A stretch of 37,529 nt of DNA, from contig CAMDGH010000018.1 of assembly GCA_945897755.1 (NCBI GenBank), positions 1 through 37,529 of the forward strand, written 5' to 3'. The translations under genes and the position numbers were made by a program. The DNA is from Chryseobacterium gleum (GTDB lineage Bacteria > Bacteroidota > Bacteroidia > Flavobacteriales_D > Crocinitomicaceae). Under the pieces are notes generated by a model. It did not search any database. It was not told where the DNA came from and was given only the letters and a program-made list of their open reading frames with translations. Position 1 is the first letter of the stretch. The number at the start of each line of letters is the position of its first letter. This document shows positions 25,268 through 34,166 of the stretch, in pieces.

Positions 25268-25300
25268 AAGGGAGCTAGTTTTGGCTCCCTTATTTTTTTA
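25268..25300 (+). terminator. Rho-independent terminator
   Basis: Perfect 8-bp stem AAGGGAGC / GCTCCCTT with an 8-base loop, followed by A and seven T residues. It lies 33 bp after the stop of the 60-residue reading frame and is the clearest terminator in the window. Confidence 0.88.
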
Positions 25301-25485
25301 GATATCCTAATTATCCATAGGACTTTTAAATCAAATTCCTTTCTAAAATCGATGTGAAAATATCGTTTGAATTTTTAATTGTGGTATGAATTACTTAGCG
25401 TAATACAAATCGAATTCATAGCAGTTTGGGAAACAAATCAATTAAAGAATTTGCAAAATCAAATAAAAATCAGAACTTAGTAACT

Positions 25486-25493
25486 TAACTTTG
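25486..25493 (+). promoter_or_regulatory. Putative -7 element TAACTTTG before the large barrel gene
   Basis: Perfect TAnnTTTG about 95 bp upstream of the ATG, giving a leader of about 90 nt; it overlaps one of two GTAACTTAA repeats. No TTG at -33 spacing. Confidence 0.35.
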
Positions 25494-25588
25494 AATCCAG
25501 AATTTGAAGTCAAATCGAGTAACTTAATTTAGCAATCAATTTAAGCATTTAAAGGCACGACTAAATCTAATATATCCTCTAAAAATAA

Positions 25589-28423
25589 ATGAAACTAAAA
25601 GTACTGCAATTACTATTTTTCCTGTTTTTATTTACAACTAGTTATAGTCAAACGGATTCCATTGAAGTGATTGGGAATATTTTAGATGGAATTACAAATA
25701 CACCTCTAAACTCAATTAAAATTAAAATTAGATCAAAAATAAATGAGAATCACACCTATTATCTACGCTCGAACGACTCAGGATTTTTTACTTTGAAATT
25801 AGCACGTGAACCCTTTGAAATTATCATTATAAAAAAAGGATTTGACACTATTAAAGAAGACTTAGCAATTGAGTCAAAATTAATACTTAATTATCGAATG
25901 GTTCCGTATACAAAAAACTTAGATGAGATAGTAATACTGAAAAAGCAAGAGATCGTTAAACTAAAAGGAGATACCATAGAACATAGTGCTTCAAATTATA
26001 AATTAAATTCTGATGCAACCATAGAAGATTTAGTAAAAAAACTTCCTGGTACAACCATAGAAAATGGTGTTTTAAAATCGAACGGTGAAGAAATTAAAAA
26101 AATCACTATTGATGGACGCGACTTTTTTGGAGAAGATGTAGCCTTAACATTAAAAACACTCCCCGCCGATATAGTTGGTGGAATTCAAGTATATGATAGG
26201 CAATCTGATCAATCTAGCTTTACAGGATTTAGTGATGGAAATACAAGTAAATCGATGAATATTAAGACCAAAAACGGGATGAAAAAAGGAGTTTTTGGAA
26301 AAGCTTATTCTGGCATAGGCCTGGATGAAAAAGTGGATAAAAAACATAATCTCGGAGGATCAATCAATTATTTCAACGAAAAGAGAAGAATTTCTTTGAT
26401 CTCAAACAACAATAATATCAATCAACAAAATTTTTCCTACCAAGACATATTAGGTGTATTAGGCAAAGGTGGGGGTGGGGGAATGATGCGAAGGATGTCA
26501 TCCAATCCTAAAGCAATGCAAGGGATGATGTCTTCTATGCCTGGTGGATCAGAAATATCAGATTATTTTACTACACAGCAAAACGGGATTAATAAAAGCA
26601 ACTCTGTAGGAATTAATTATTCTGATATGATCGGAAAAAAAATAACAATTGCCTCAAGTTATTTTTTCAATAAAAAAGAAAATGTATTAAACGACTCTTT
26701 ATTGAGATCGTATTTTTTGAAAAATAATGAAACACAGTTATACAATGAAAAAAAGAATTCAACTTCTATAAACGGTAACCACCGAATAAACTTGAGATTA
26801 ACTTATTTATTGGATTCATTAAATACAATTATTTTCAATCCACGATTTAGTATTCAAGGTAATGATGGAAGGAATAAGCTAAAATCAAATACATCTTATG
26901 GAAATATGCCATTCAACGAAGGTGAAAACACAAATATCGATACAAATAAAGGGTATATGCTCTCCTTTAATACAACCTTTAATCATCGGTTTAAAAAACC
27001 AGGGAGAACCATCTCTATAAACTTCTCGTTAGATCAGAATCAATCTAATAGTATAAACCTATTGCAGTCAAAAAATACATTTTATAACAATCCCGTTTTA
27101 AAAAATCAGGAAACAAATAGTGATGCTAAATCACAAAATTACAATGCTTCAATCACCTACACAGAAAAAATCAGACAAAATTCACAGCTGCTATTTTCTA
27201 TATCACCCTCTTTAGGAACCTCAAATCAAGATCGTAAAACAACTGATTTTGATTCTCTAAAAAATAATTATGAAAAACCAGTTAAATCACTATCAAATAC
27301 ATATGAGAATAAAATTACGACCCATAAAGCAGGACTCTTTTACGCATTTAACAAATCAGTATGGAATATAAATATAGGTACACACATTCAAGTACAAGAA
27401 TTAGCTGGAAAACAATTATTTCCAGATACATTCGTTGTAACAAAACCATTTTCCAACCTGCTGCCAGTAGCGAGTGTCAGCTATAAAGTAGAAGGTCAAA
27501 AATCAATCAAAATAAGTTATCGAACAGCTACTAATATTCCTGCGATTTCTCAACTTCAGAACGTATTAAACAATACAAATCCGACGTATCTCACGATTGG
27601 AAATCCAAATTTAACTCAACAATATGATCATATCATTAACCTGAGATACCACTCAATGAAACAAGACAAAGGCGGTATTTTTGTAGCTTATTTAAACTAC
27701 AGATTAAGTCAAGGATATATTGGAAATAGTACATCTATCTTATTTAACGACACACTGATAAATGGCTATACTATTCCTAAAGGCGCGCAATTAAGTCGCT
27801 ATGAAAACTTAACGAATGCTTCCGTTGTAAGTTCTTTTATTAATTATGCAAGAAAAATTGAAAAAATAAAATGCAACATAAACCTCTCTTCATCAATAAA
27901 TTATTCGTTAACACCCACCATTATAAACGGGATTTCAAACCGGTCTAAATCTTCCTCAATAAACAACTCAATCTCAGTTGTAAGTAATCTCAGTGAAAAA
28001 ATTGATTTTACATTTTCTTATGCCAATATTTATTCAATTGCATTAAACTCAATTCAATCGAATAATAGCCATTTTCTTTATGAAACGATGGACATCAAAT
28101 GCAAATGGAACTTTTATTCATCATTCTACATAGAATCAGATTATCAAGGAATAAGATACCAGGGACTAGAATCGGGTTTTAATCAAAAAATCAACTTACT
28201 TACAAGCTCACTGAGCTATAAATTTTTACCTCAAAAAGGAGCAGATCTAAAATTTACCGTTTTTGATATCTTGGGGCAAAACAAAAGTATTGGCAGAACA
28301 ATGAACGTGAATTATATCGAAGACAATAACACGCAAGTATTACAACGGTACTACTTATTAACATTTACTTACACGTTAAAAACCGAACGATTAAAAAAAG
28401 GATCAGATGAACCTAAAAAATAA
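25589..28423 (+). CDS. Outer-membrane beta-barrel (TonB-receptor-like) protein with CarboxypepD_reg domain
   Basis: 944 residues: signal peptide (to about TTSYSQ), a CarboxypepD_reg-like sandwich at about 22-110 (VIGNILDGITNTPLNSIKI, GFFTLKLAREPFEIIIIKKGFDT), a plug-like region (IEDLVKKLPGTTIENG, ITIDGRDFFGED) and a long barrel. The plug lacks the GGGS/LDEAP stretch of classic SusC receptors; this fits the subgroup annotated as 'outer membrane beta-barrel family protein'. A Gly/Met-rich insert (GKGGGGGMMRRM, then repeated MM/SS) is at about 292-315. It has no lipoprotein partner. Substrate unknown. Confidence 0.85.
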   Translation: MKLKVLQLLFFLFLFTTSYSQTDSIEVIGNILDGITNTPLNSIKIKIRSKINENHTYYLRSNDSGFFTLKLAREPFEIIIIKKGFDTIKEDLAIESKLILNYRMVPYTKNLDEIVILKKQEIVKLKGDTIEHSASNYKLNSDATIEDLVKKLPGTTIENGVLKSNGEEIKKITIDGRDFFGEDVALTLKTLPADIVGGIQVYDRQSDQSSFTGFSDGNTSKSMNIKTKNGMKKGVFGKAYSGIGLDEKVDKKHNLGGSINYFNEKRRISLISNNNNINQQNFSYQDILGVLGKGGGGGMMRRMSSNPKAMQGMMSSMPGGSEISDYFTTQQNGINKSNSVGINYSDMIGKKITIASSYFFNKKENVLNDSLLRSYFLKNNETQLYNEKKNSTSINGNHRINLRLTYLLDSLNTIIFNPRFSIQGNDGRNKLKSNTSYGNMPFNEGENTNIDTNKGYMLSFNTTFNHRFKKPGRTISINFSLDQNQSNSINLLQSKNTFYNNPVLKNQETNSDAKSQNYNASITYTEKIRQNSQLLFSISPSLGTSNQDRKTTDFDSLKNNYEKPVKSLSNTYENKITTHKAGLFYAFNKSVWNINIGTHIQVQELAGKQLFPDTFVVTKPFSNLLPVASVSYKVEGQKSIKISYRTATNIPAISQLQNVLNNTNPTYLTIGNPNLTQQYDHIINLRYHSMKQDKGGIFVAYLNYRLSQGYIGNSTSILFNDTLINGYTIPKGAQLSRYENLTNASVVSSFINYARKIEKIKCNINLSSSINYSLTPTIINGISNRSKSSSINNSISVVSNLSEKIDFTFSYANIYSIALNSIQSNNSHFLYETMDIKCKWNFYSSFYIESDYQGIRYQGLESGFNQKINLLTSSLSYKFLPQKGADLKFTVFDILGQNKSIGRTMNVNYIEDNNTQVLQRYYLLTFTYTLKTERLKKGSDEPKK

Positions 28424-28484
28424 AAAAGTCTCGATCCCTACCCTATAAATAGAGTCTTTAATAAGTAGAAGGAAAGAAGAAAAA

Positions 28485-29027
28485 TCAATAAATTCCATTT
28501 TCTGGAAATTTACCCTTATACTGACCTAAAATATTTTTTATCGTTTTCAAATCTTCATCAACGTTTCCTGTCGGTTGAAAAATAGAATGAAAACCACCTA
28601 TTTTATTAGAATAGTCAATATAAGCAATATAAATAGGGACATTTGCTTTTTGAGCAATATAATAAAACCCCTTCTTCCAATTTGGATTATACTTTCGCGT
28701 ACCTTCAGGAGTAAAAACCATAAACATCGATTCATTGTTGTCAAAATAAGATACTGCTTGATCCGTCATTCGATTGTTTTTTGAACGATCAACAGGAATA
28801 CCACCCATTTTGCGCAACAAAATACCAAGAGGAAAAAAAAACAAATCTTTTTTTATTAAAAATTTACCGTTAATGCCATATAATGAAAACGCAATTTTAC
28901 CGATAATAAAATCCCAATTTGAAGTATGAGGACCAACCACAACAACGGCTTTTTTAATATCTTTCGGATAATTTTGATCTATTTTCCAACCAGCTAATCG
29001 TGCAAAAAAGTAAAAGAATTTTCCCAT
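28485..29027 (-). CDS. 1-acyl-glycerol-3-phosphate acyltransferase-like protein
   Basis: 180 residues with the PlsC-family motifs HTSNWD (the HX4D catalytic pair, His34 and Asp39), GGIPVDRSK at 75-83 and PEGTR at 107-111. These enzymes transfer acyl groups to lysophospholipids or related acceptors at the inner membrane. It is shorter than PlsC itself and belongs to the soluble-looking short group common in Flavobacteria; the acceptor is uncertain. A near-consensus -7 element (TAACTTTA, minus strand) lies about 20 bp before the ATG. Convergent with the large barrel gene. Confidence 0.85.
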   Translation of the reverse strand: MGKFFYFFARLAGWKIDQNYPKDIKKAVVVVGPHTSNWDFIIGKIAFSLYGINGKFLIKKDLFFFPLGILLRKMGGIPVDRSKNNRMTDQAVSYFDNNESMFMVFTPEGTRKYNPNWKKGFYYIAQKANVPIYIAYIDYSNKIGGFHSIFQPTGNVDEDLKTIKNILGQYKGKFPENGIY

Positions 29028-29172
29028 AACAATTCGTATTTTTCTGTAAAGTTACTATATCTTTGATATTTATTTTCGTCATTATTTACTAACTCGCCTT
29101 ATTCGAAAAATTAGAATAACGAAAAACGTACAAAATCATGTCTACCATGCACCATTTCACCTCGCTTATTAA

Positions 29173-30444
29173 ATGACAAAAAAAGCTTTCCTTGTCTTGG
29201 GGTCAATATGCTCTATTTGGCTTTGTTTTATATTATGCTTTTTTTTTATAAAATCTCCAAAAAATGAACACTTACAATTAATTCCTGAAGATGCTGACAT
29301 AGCTGGAGTTGTTAACACACAGACATTTATTAATGCATTGACGTATGATTTACTGATTTCAAAAAAAGACGAAAATACAATCGCCCGTTTACAAGCATTT
29401 ATTAGAAAAACGGAAGAAAATAAAATGGGTATTGATTTCAGTAAACAGATCGGAATATTCTCAAAAAAAAGCAAAAAAAAGCACTATGTAGTTTGCCTAC
29501 TTAAACTGAACGACGACGACTTATTTAAAAAATTCATGAAAAAAAACAGTTCAGAAAACACGAGCTGCATTGTAAAAGAAGGAGTGGGATATATCGGGAC
29601 AACAATTTCAGGAAGTATAGATCAGAAAATGTTAAAAAGATACTTAGGTGGGCTAACAAAATCTGACAATTCCACTGAACAGGAAGGGTTAACTGATTCA
29701 ACATTAGCTTATTTATTTTACCCAAAAAACAATAGATATAAACTGCAAATAACACTTAAAAACGAGGCTATTCAATTTTTAGGAAAAATGCCTAATATTA
29801 ATGGCCCGAGATTCACAGCAAAAAACAGCATAGCACCACATGATTTTCATATTACGGCAACGATTCCACGTTATTTATCATCATACATCACACAATTGTT
29901 AAATAAAACAGGTATTTCACTTCCTGAACTAAAAACACTTTCTCTAAACTACAAACAAACAAATGTTTTACAGAAAACAGATGGAAGATTGATAATACAA
30001 CCTGTTTTTAGTGCCTTATTTTCGTTTGATTCGCCTTTTTTTTTAGAAGTTTTGACGAAAAATATCGCTTCAAGAAATGGAATCGTACTAACACAAGATG
30101 GATTTAATATAGGAAATAAACTTTATTTCATAGATTCACTTTCTCCTCAGCAACTTTTTATTGGAACAGATCGAACTCATCTTTTAAAAAAAGACTCCCC
30201 TTATTCGTTTGAATTAAAAGGTGAACCAAAACAATTAAAAAAAATAAATTGCCCAAGATACCTTCGTTCTATTTTAGAAATGCTTCCTGTTTTTTCAGCG
30301 CCCAATGAATTTTTATCTGAATTAGAAAAAATAAACTTAACCATTGACAACTCAGGAGAAATCAAAGGAGAATTTAGATTCAAAAAAAATCATTCCCCAT
30401 CGATAGCAATTACAAAGTTATTTTTAGGATTGAAGGGCTTATAA
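29173..30444 (+). CDS. Membrane-anchored envelope protein, weakly DUF4836-like
   Basis: 423 residues with one N-terminal helix (7-27, FLVLGSICSIWLCFILCFFF) and the rest outside the inner membrane. The start of the ectodomain, LIPEDADIAGVVNTQTFINAL, resembles the IP-x-DA-x-x-V opening of DUF4836-type Bacteroidota proteins, but the match is thin. No enzyme motif was seen. A perfect TATCTTTG lies 108 bp upstream (29058-29065). It is followed by mutL after 93 bp and may be transcribed with it. I do not assign a function. Confidence 0.6.
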   Translation: MTKKAFLVLGSICSIWLCFILCFFFIKSPKNEHLQLIPEDADIAGVVNTQTFINALTYDLLISKKDENTIARLQAFIRKTEENKMGIDFSKQIGIFSKKSKKKHYVVCLLKLNDDDLFKKFMKKNSSENTSCIVKEGVGYIGTTISGSIDQKMLKRYLGGLTKSDNSTEQEGLTDSTLAYLFYPKNNRYKLQITLKNEAIQFLGKMPNINGPRFTAKNSIAPHDFHITATIPRYLSSYITQLLNKTGISLPELKTLSLNYKQTNVLQKTDGRLIIQPVFSALFSFDSPFFLEVLTKNIASRNGIVLTQDGFNIGNKLYFIDSLSPQQLFIGTDRTHLLKKDSPYSFELKGEPKQLKKINCPRYLRSILEMLPVFSAPNEFLSELEKINLTIDNSGEIKGEFRFKKNHSPSIAITKLFLGLKGL

Positions 30445-30486
30445 AAATAAGCGGTACAACACTTAAAACAATTCACAATATTGATT

Positions 30487-30494
30487 TATATTTG
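30487..30494 (+). promoter_or_regulatory. Putative -7 element TATATTTG for mutL
   Basis: Perfect TAnnTTTG 43 bp before the preferred mutL ATG, giving a leader of about 39 nt. The in-frame TTG at 30481 lies upstream of it and so cannot be the start of this transcript. Confidence 0.5.
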
Positions 30495-30537
30495 TATTAA
30501 ATCAATATTACACGTTAAAAGGCCACATAAAAAACGG

Positions 30538-32364
30538 ATGAATTCTATAATTCGCTTACTACCAGACCACATTGCAAACCAAATTGCAGCAGGTGAAGTA
30601 ATTCAACGACCTGCCTCTGTGATAAAAGAATTAATGGAAAATGCTATTGATGCAGATGCGACACACATAGACGTGATTATAAAGGATGCTGGAAAAACCC
30701 TGATACAAGTTGTAGATAACGGAAAAGGCATGTCAGAACTAGATGCACGAATGGCATTTGAACGACATGCAACAAGTAAAGTGAAAGAAATAAACGACCT
30801 TTTTTGTTTACAAACGAAAGGATTTAGAGGTGAAGCATTGGCATCAATAGCGGCTATCGCTTATGTAGAATTAAATACACGAACAATTGATGATGAGCTT
30901 GGAACACGTATCCAAATCGAAGGAACTAAAATAGTTAATCAAGAACAAATTATTTGTAAACAAGGATCTTCGTTTATCATAAAAAATCTCTTTTTTAATA
31001 TTCCCGCACGACGAAATTTTTTAAAATCAGATGCTATCGAATACAATCACATTGAACAAGAATTTATTAGAGTTGCACTAGCTCATCCTCAACTTAACTT
31101 TTCACTTACACACAACGATAATAACTCTTTTAAATTAGCCGAAGGGAATTTGCGTAAAAGAATCGTAGAACTATTTGGAAAATCAATAAATGATAAACTA
31201 GTTCCAGTTTCAGAGTCAACTGACATCGTCTCAATTTCGGGTTTTATTGGAAAGCCTGAAAACGCTAAAAAATCTAGGGGAGAGCAGTATTTTTTTGTCA
31301 ATAACCGTTATTTTAAAGATGCATATTTTAATCACGCTGTAAATGCCGCATTTGAAAATTTAATACTCCCAAAAACGTTTGCTTCATATTTTTTATTTTT
31401 TGATGTAGACCCATCCTCAATTGATGTAAACGTTCATCCTACAAAAACAGAGATAAAATTTGAAGAAGATAAAGAAATTTATGCCATACTTAAAAGTACC
31501 ATTAAACTCAGTTTAGGAAAATTTAATATCGCACCAACGCTTGATTTTGAAAAAGAAACAAGTTTTGAACTACCATACGAAATGTTGGAAAAACAAATCG
31601 TTCTTCCAACAATTCAAGTAAATTCCAACTACAATCCTTTTCACGCAAATACATATAGTGGTTCAGGTAATGGGATGTCTCCGGGCATGAAGGCTGTAGC
31701 GTTTGGAAATCAAAAAATCAAAAAAGAAGAATGGGCTGAATTTTATAATTTTGATCAAATTCGAGACGAAAGCGATGATGTAAAAATGCCAATTGAGTTT
31801 AATGAAGAAAAAGAAGGTGTTAATCAATTTATTATAAAAGACAATATCTTACTTACACCTACAAAATCAGGCTTATTACTAATAAATACAAAATATGCAT
31901 GGGAGCGCATTATATATGATGAAATAATGCAGAAATTTATTTCTACAGCCCTTAACTCACAACAATTACTTTTCCCTCTTTTCTTTGAGTGCTCAGAATC
32001 AGTAAAATTGATTTGGGAAGAAAATAAAACAAGCTTAGAAAGAATGGGCTTTTCATGGAATAACATTGAAAAAGGATTAGAAATAATAGGCGCTCCTTCT
32101 GAAATAGAAGAAACCAATATCCTTGATACCGTTGAAGAAATAGCTTCTAAATTGAATAATTCTACCCTAGATAAAGGTGAAATAGCACATGAAATAGCGT
32201 TAGGAATAGCTACCTCAAAAGCTTCTCAGAAAAAACGATGGAACAATGAAAGTGTAAGCTATCTAATTGACACTCTTTTTGCGCTCCCTGAAAATCAATT
32301 TTCACCCAGTGGAATTAAGATTATGAATACATTGAGTAGCCAAGAATTAATCAAATTTATATAA
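30538..32364 (+). CDS. mutL: DNA mismatch repair protein MutL
   Basis: 608 residues from ATG 30538, which gives the standard N-terminus (IIRLLPDHIANQIAAGEVIQRP). GHKL ATPase motifs are complete: ELMENAIDA with catalytic Glu34, DNGKGM, RHATSK and TKGFRGEALASI. The C-terminal dimerisation domain starts at about 425. Where endonuclease-type MutL has DQHAxxERxxYE, this protein reads NTKYAWERIIYD, and the end reads FSPSGIKIMNTL instead of CPHGRPT, so it should have no nicking activity. MutL couples MutS to downstream repair steps. It is followed by two rhomboid genes, the first after 1 bp. Confidence 0.95.
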   Translation: MNSIIRLLPDHIANQIAAGEVIQRPASVIKELMENAIDADATHIDVIIKDAGKTLIQVVDNGKGMSELDARMAFERHATSKVKEINDLFCLQTKGFRGEALASIAAIAYVELNTRTIDDELGTRIQIEGTKIVNQEQIICKQGSSFIIKNLFFNIPARRNFLKSDAIEYNHIEQEFIRVALAHPQLNFSLTHNDNNSFKLAEGNLRKRIVELFGKSINDKLVPVSESTDIVSISGFIGKPENAKKSRGEQYFFVNNRYFKDAYFNHAVNAAFENLILPKTFASYFLFFDVDPSSIDVNVHPTKTEIKFEEDKEIYAILKSTIKLSLGKFNIAPTLDFEKETSFELPYEMLEKQIVLPTIQVNSNYNPFHANTYSGSGNGMSPGMKAVAFGNQKIKKEEWAEFYNFDQIRDESDDVKMPIEFNEEKEGVNQFIIKDNILLTPTKSGLLLINTKYAWERIIYDEIMQKFISTALNSQQLLFPLFFECSESVKLIWEENKTSLERMGFSWNNIEKGLEIIGAPSEIEETNILDTVEEIASKLNNSTLDKGEIAHEIALGIATSKASQKKRWNNESVSYLIDTLFALPENQFSPSGIKIMNTLSSQELIKFI

Positions 32365-32365
32365 T

Positions 32366-33115
32366 ATGTTCTCAAATATTCCCCCTGTTACAAAAAATCT
32401 TCTAATCATCAATGTTCTTTTTTATATTGCAACGCTCGTTTTAAAAGGAAAAGGTATACATTTAGAAAACCTGCTTGGAGCGCATTACATTAATTCTCCC
32501 TTGTTTGAACCATACCAGATAGTAACCTACTTTTTTCTCCACTCTGTAAGCGATTTCTTCCACATATTATTCAACATGTTGATGCTTGTAATGTTTGGCT
32601 CTCATTTGGAAAGGATATGGGGACCGAAGCGGTATTTTATTTTTTATGTAAGTTCGGCGGTTGGAGCTTTCGCACTTTACAATACAATTGGCGTTTATCA
32701 GATTGAAGGGTTAAAGGAATCACTTTTAAATGCAGGATATAATATTACTGATCTAAATCGAAATATTGTTAATAATACATTCGAACACATTAAACTAAAC
32801 TCAATCAATGATAATGCGCTTATTAGTAATTATATAAATAAAGTTTGTACTCCAATGATTGGAGCCTCTGGCGCATTATTCGGCATCATGGCAGCATTTG
32901 GATATTTGTTTCCTAATACAGAATTAATGTTGTTATTTCCACCCATTCCAATCAAAGCAAAATATCTAATCTCCTTATATTTTATCTTCGAAATTTATTC
33001 AAGTTTGAATAATAATCCAAGTGACAACGTAGCTCATTTAGCCCATGTTGGAGGGGGTATTGTAGGAATAATTATAGTGTATTTTTGGAATAAAAACAGA
33101 AACACTTTTTACTGA
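32366..33115 (+). CDS. Rhomboid-family intramembrane serine protease (first)
   Basis: 249 residues, six predicted helices. The catalytic Ser is in GASGALFG and the His in AHLAHVGGG; a conserved HILFNMLMLVMFG stretch and WGPKRYFIFY follow helix 2, the usual rhomboid pattern. A loop of about 55 residues (LKESLLNAGYNITDLNRN and onward) is inserted before the catalytic helix. Rhomboids cut membrane proteins inside the lipid bilayer; the substrate is unknown. The ATG follows the mutL stop by 1 bp. Confidence 0.9.
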   Translation: MFSNIPPVTKNLLIINVLFYIATLVLKGKGIHLENLLGAHYINSPLFEPYQIVTYFFLHSVSDFFHILFNMLMLVMFGSHLERIWGPKRYFIFYVSSAVGAFALYNTIGVYQIEGLKESLLNAGYNITDLNRNIVNNTFEHIKLNSINDNALISNYINKVCTPMIGASGALFGIMAAFGYLFPNTELMLLFPPIPIKAKYLISLYFIFEIYSSLNNNPSDNVAHLAHVGGGIVGIIIVYFWNKNRNTFY

Positions 33116-33151
33116 AATAGAGTTGATTTTTAATCCAAATGCTTTTATTGA

Positions 33152-34051
33152 ATGATGTATTCAAATCGTAATTTTATTCAAGAAGTTCGCTATCGATTCA
33201 ATACCGATGGAATGCATGTTCAATTGATTATTATAAATACAATTGTATTTCTGTTCTTAGCATTATTAAGTGTATTCAATCGATTAATTGGCTTAAATCA
33301 AATTCCCATAGACCGAATTCTAACAGACATTTTTACACTTCATCCATCATTTCACCTATTTTTAAAAAAACCTTGGGGCTTATTTACATCCATCTTTTCA
33401 CATTTTGACTTTTTTCATTGGCTAGGAAATATGGTATTTCTATATTTCAGCGGTAAATTAATCGATCAATTTTGGGGTGGGAGAAAACTATTCACCCTTT
33501 ATTTATTGGGGGGATTAATGGGGGGCTTATTTGAGATTGGTGCAAGCGCCTTTCTATTCACTAAAGAATCACATACCATAGTTGGTGCTTCAGGAGCTAT
33601 TATGGCTATATTTATTGGCTTAGCTTTCTATAAACCTATGCTTGAGGTAGCATTATTTGGAGTCATTAAATTCCCCATTTACATACTGGCATTTCTTTAC
33701 GTGATTTATGAATTTATCCACATCGGGATTAGTGATGGAACAGCTCATTTTGCACATATTGGTGGGATTATTGCTGGCTATTACGCTTCTAAAAACCATA
33801 CGAAATCAAATTCTTTATTTGGTGCAATAGAAAAAATAATAATCCGAATGATGAATGTATTTGATAAATCAAAAAAAACAAATTTTGTCATTAAAAAGGG
33901 GGGTAGACCTCTTTCAGATGAAGAATTTATACTTCAAAAAAAACAAAATCAAGCACAAATTGATCTTATATTAGATAAAATAGCTAAGTCTGGATATGAA
34001 TCTCTTTCTAAATCGGATAAAGAATTTTTATTTAATCAAAGTAAAAAATAA
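33152..34051 (+). CDS. Rhomboid-family protease with C-terminal DUF6576-like tail (second)
   Basis: 299 residues, ATG 33152 or the next codon. Six helices with HWLGNMVFLYFSG, catalytic Ser in VGASGAIMA and His in AHFAHIGG. After the last helix comes a soluble tail of about 75 residues containing GGRPLSDEEFILQKKQNQAQID and ISKSGYESLSK-type sequence, the small helical domain (DUF6576) seen on Bacteroidota rhomboids. It is a distinct paralogue from the preceding gene rather than a recent duplicate. The order mutL-rhomboid-rhomboid recurs in the phylum as far as I know. Confidence 0.9.
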   Translation: MMYSNRNFIQEVRYRFNTDGMHVQLIIINTIVFLFLALLSVFNRLIGLNQIPIDRILTDIFTLHPSFHLFLKKPWGLFTSIFSHFDFFHWLGNMVFLYFSGKLIDQFWGGRKLFTLYLLGGLMGGLFEIGASAFLFTKESHTIVGASGAIMAIFIGLAFYKPMLEVALFGVIKFPIYILAFLYVIYEFIHIGISDGTAHFAHIGGIIAGYYASKNHTKSNSLFGAIEKIIIRMMNVFDKSKKTNFVIKKGGRPLSDEEFILQKKQNQAQIDLILDKIAKSGYESLSKSDKEFLFNQSKK

Positions 34052-34166
34052 TTGTAAGCAATGAATGGTTTACTTTTTTGTTAAATACGAGCTGAATAGA
34101 AACACTTTTTTTAGAACCTTTTGATAAGGCAACAGAGGAATATGTTCTATTTAATAAAATGGTTTT

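Larger units (their letters stand above)
25235..25588. other. 354-bp intergenic stretch
   Basis: Holds the terminator at 25268-25300, an 8-bp inverted repeat (TATGAATT at 25385-25392, AATTCATA at 25413-25420), two GTAACTTAA repeats (25480 and 25519, 39 bp apart), and a -7 element at 25486-25493. No coding frame was recognised. Confidence 0.55.

Noticed and set aside
25385-25420. 8-bp inverted repeat TATGAATT/AATTCATA as a terminator or operator
   Set aside because: A/T-rich, 20-bp spacing, no T-run; chance is a sufficient explanation.
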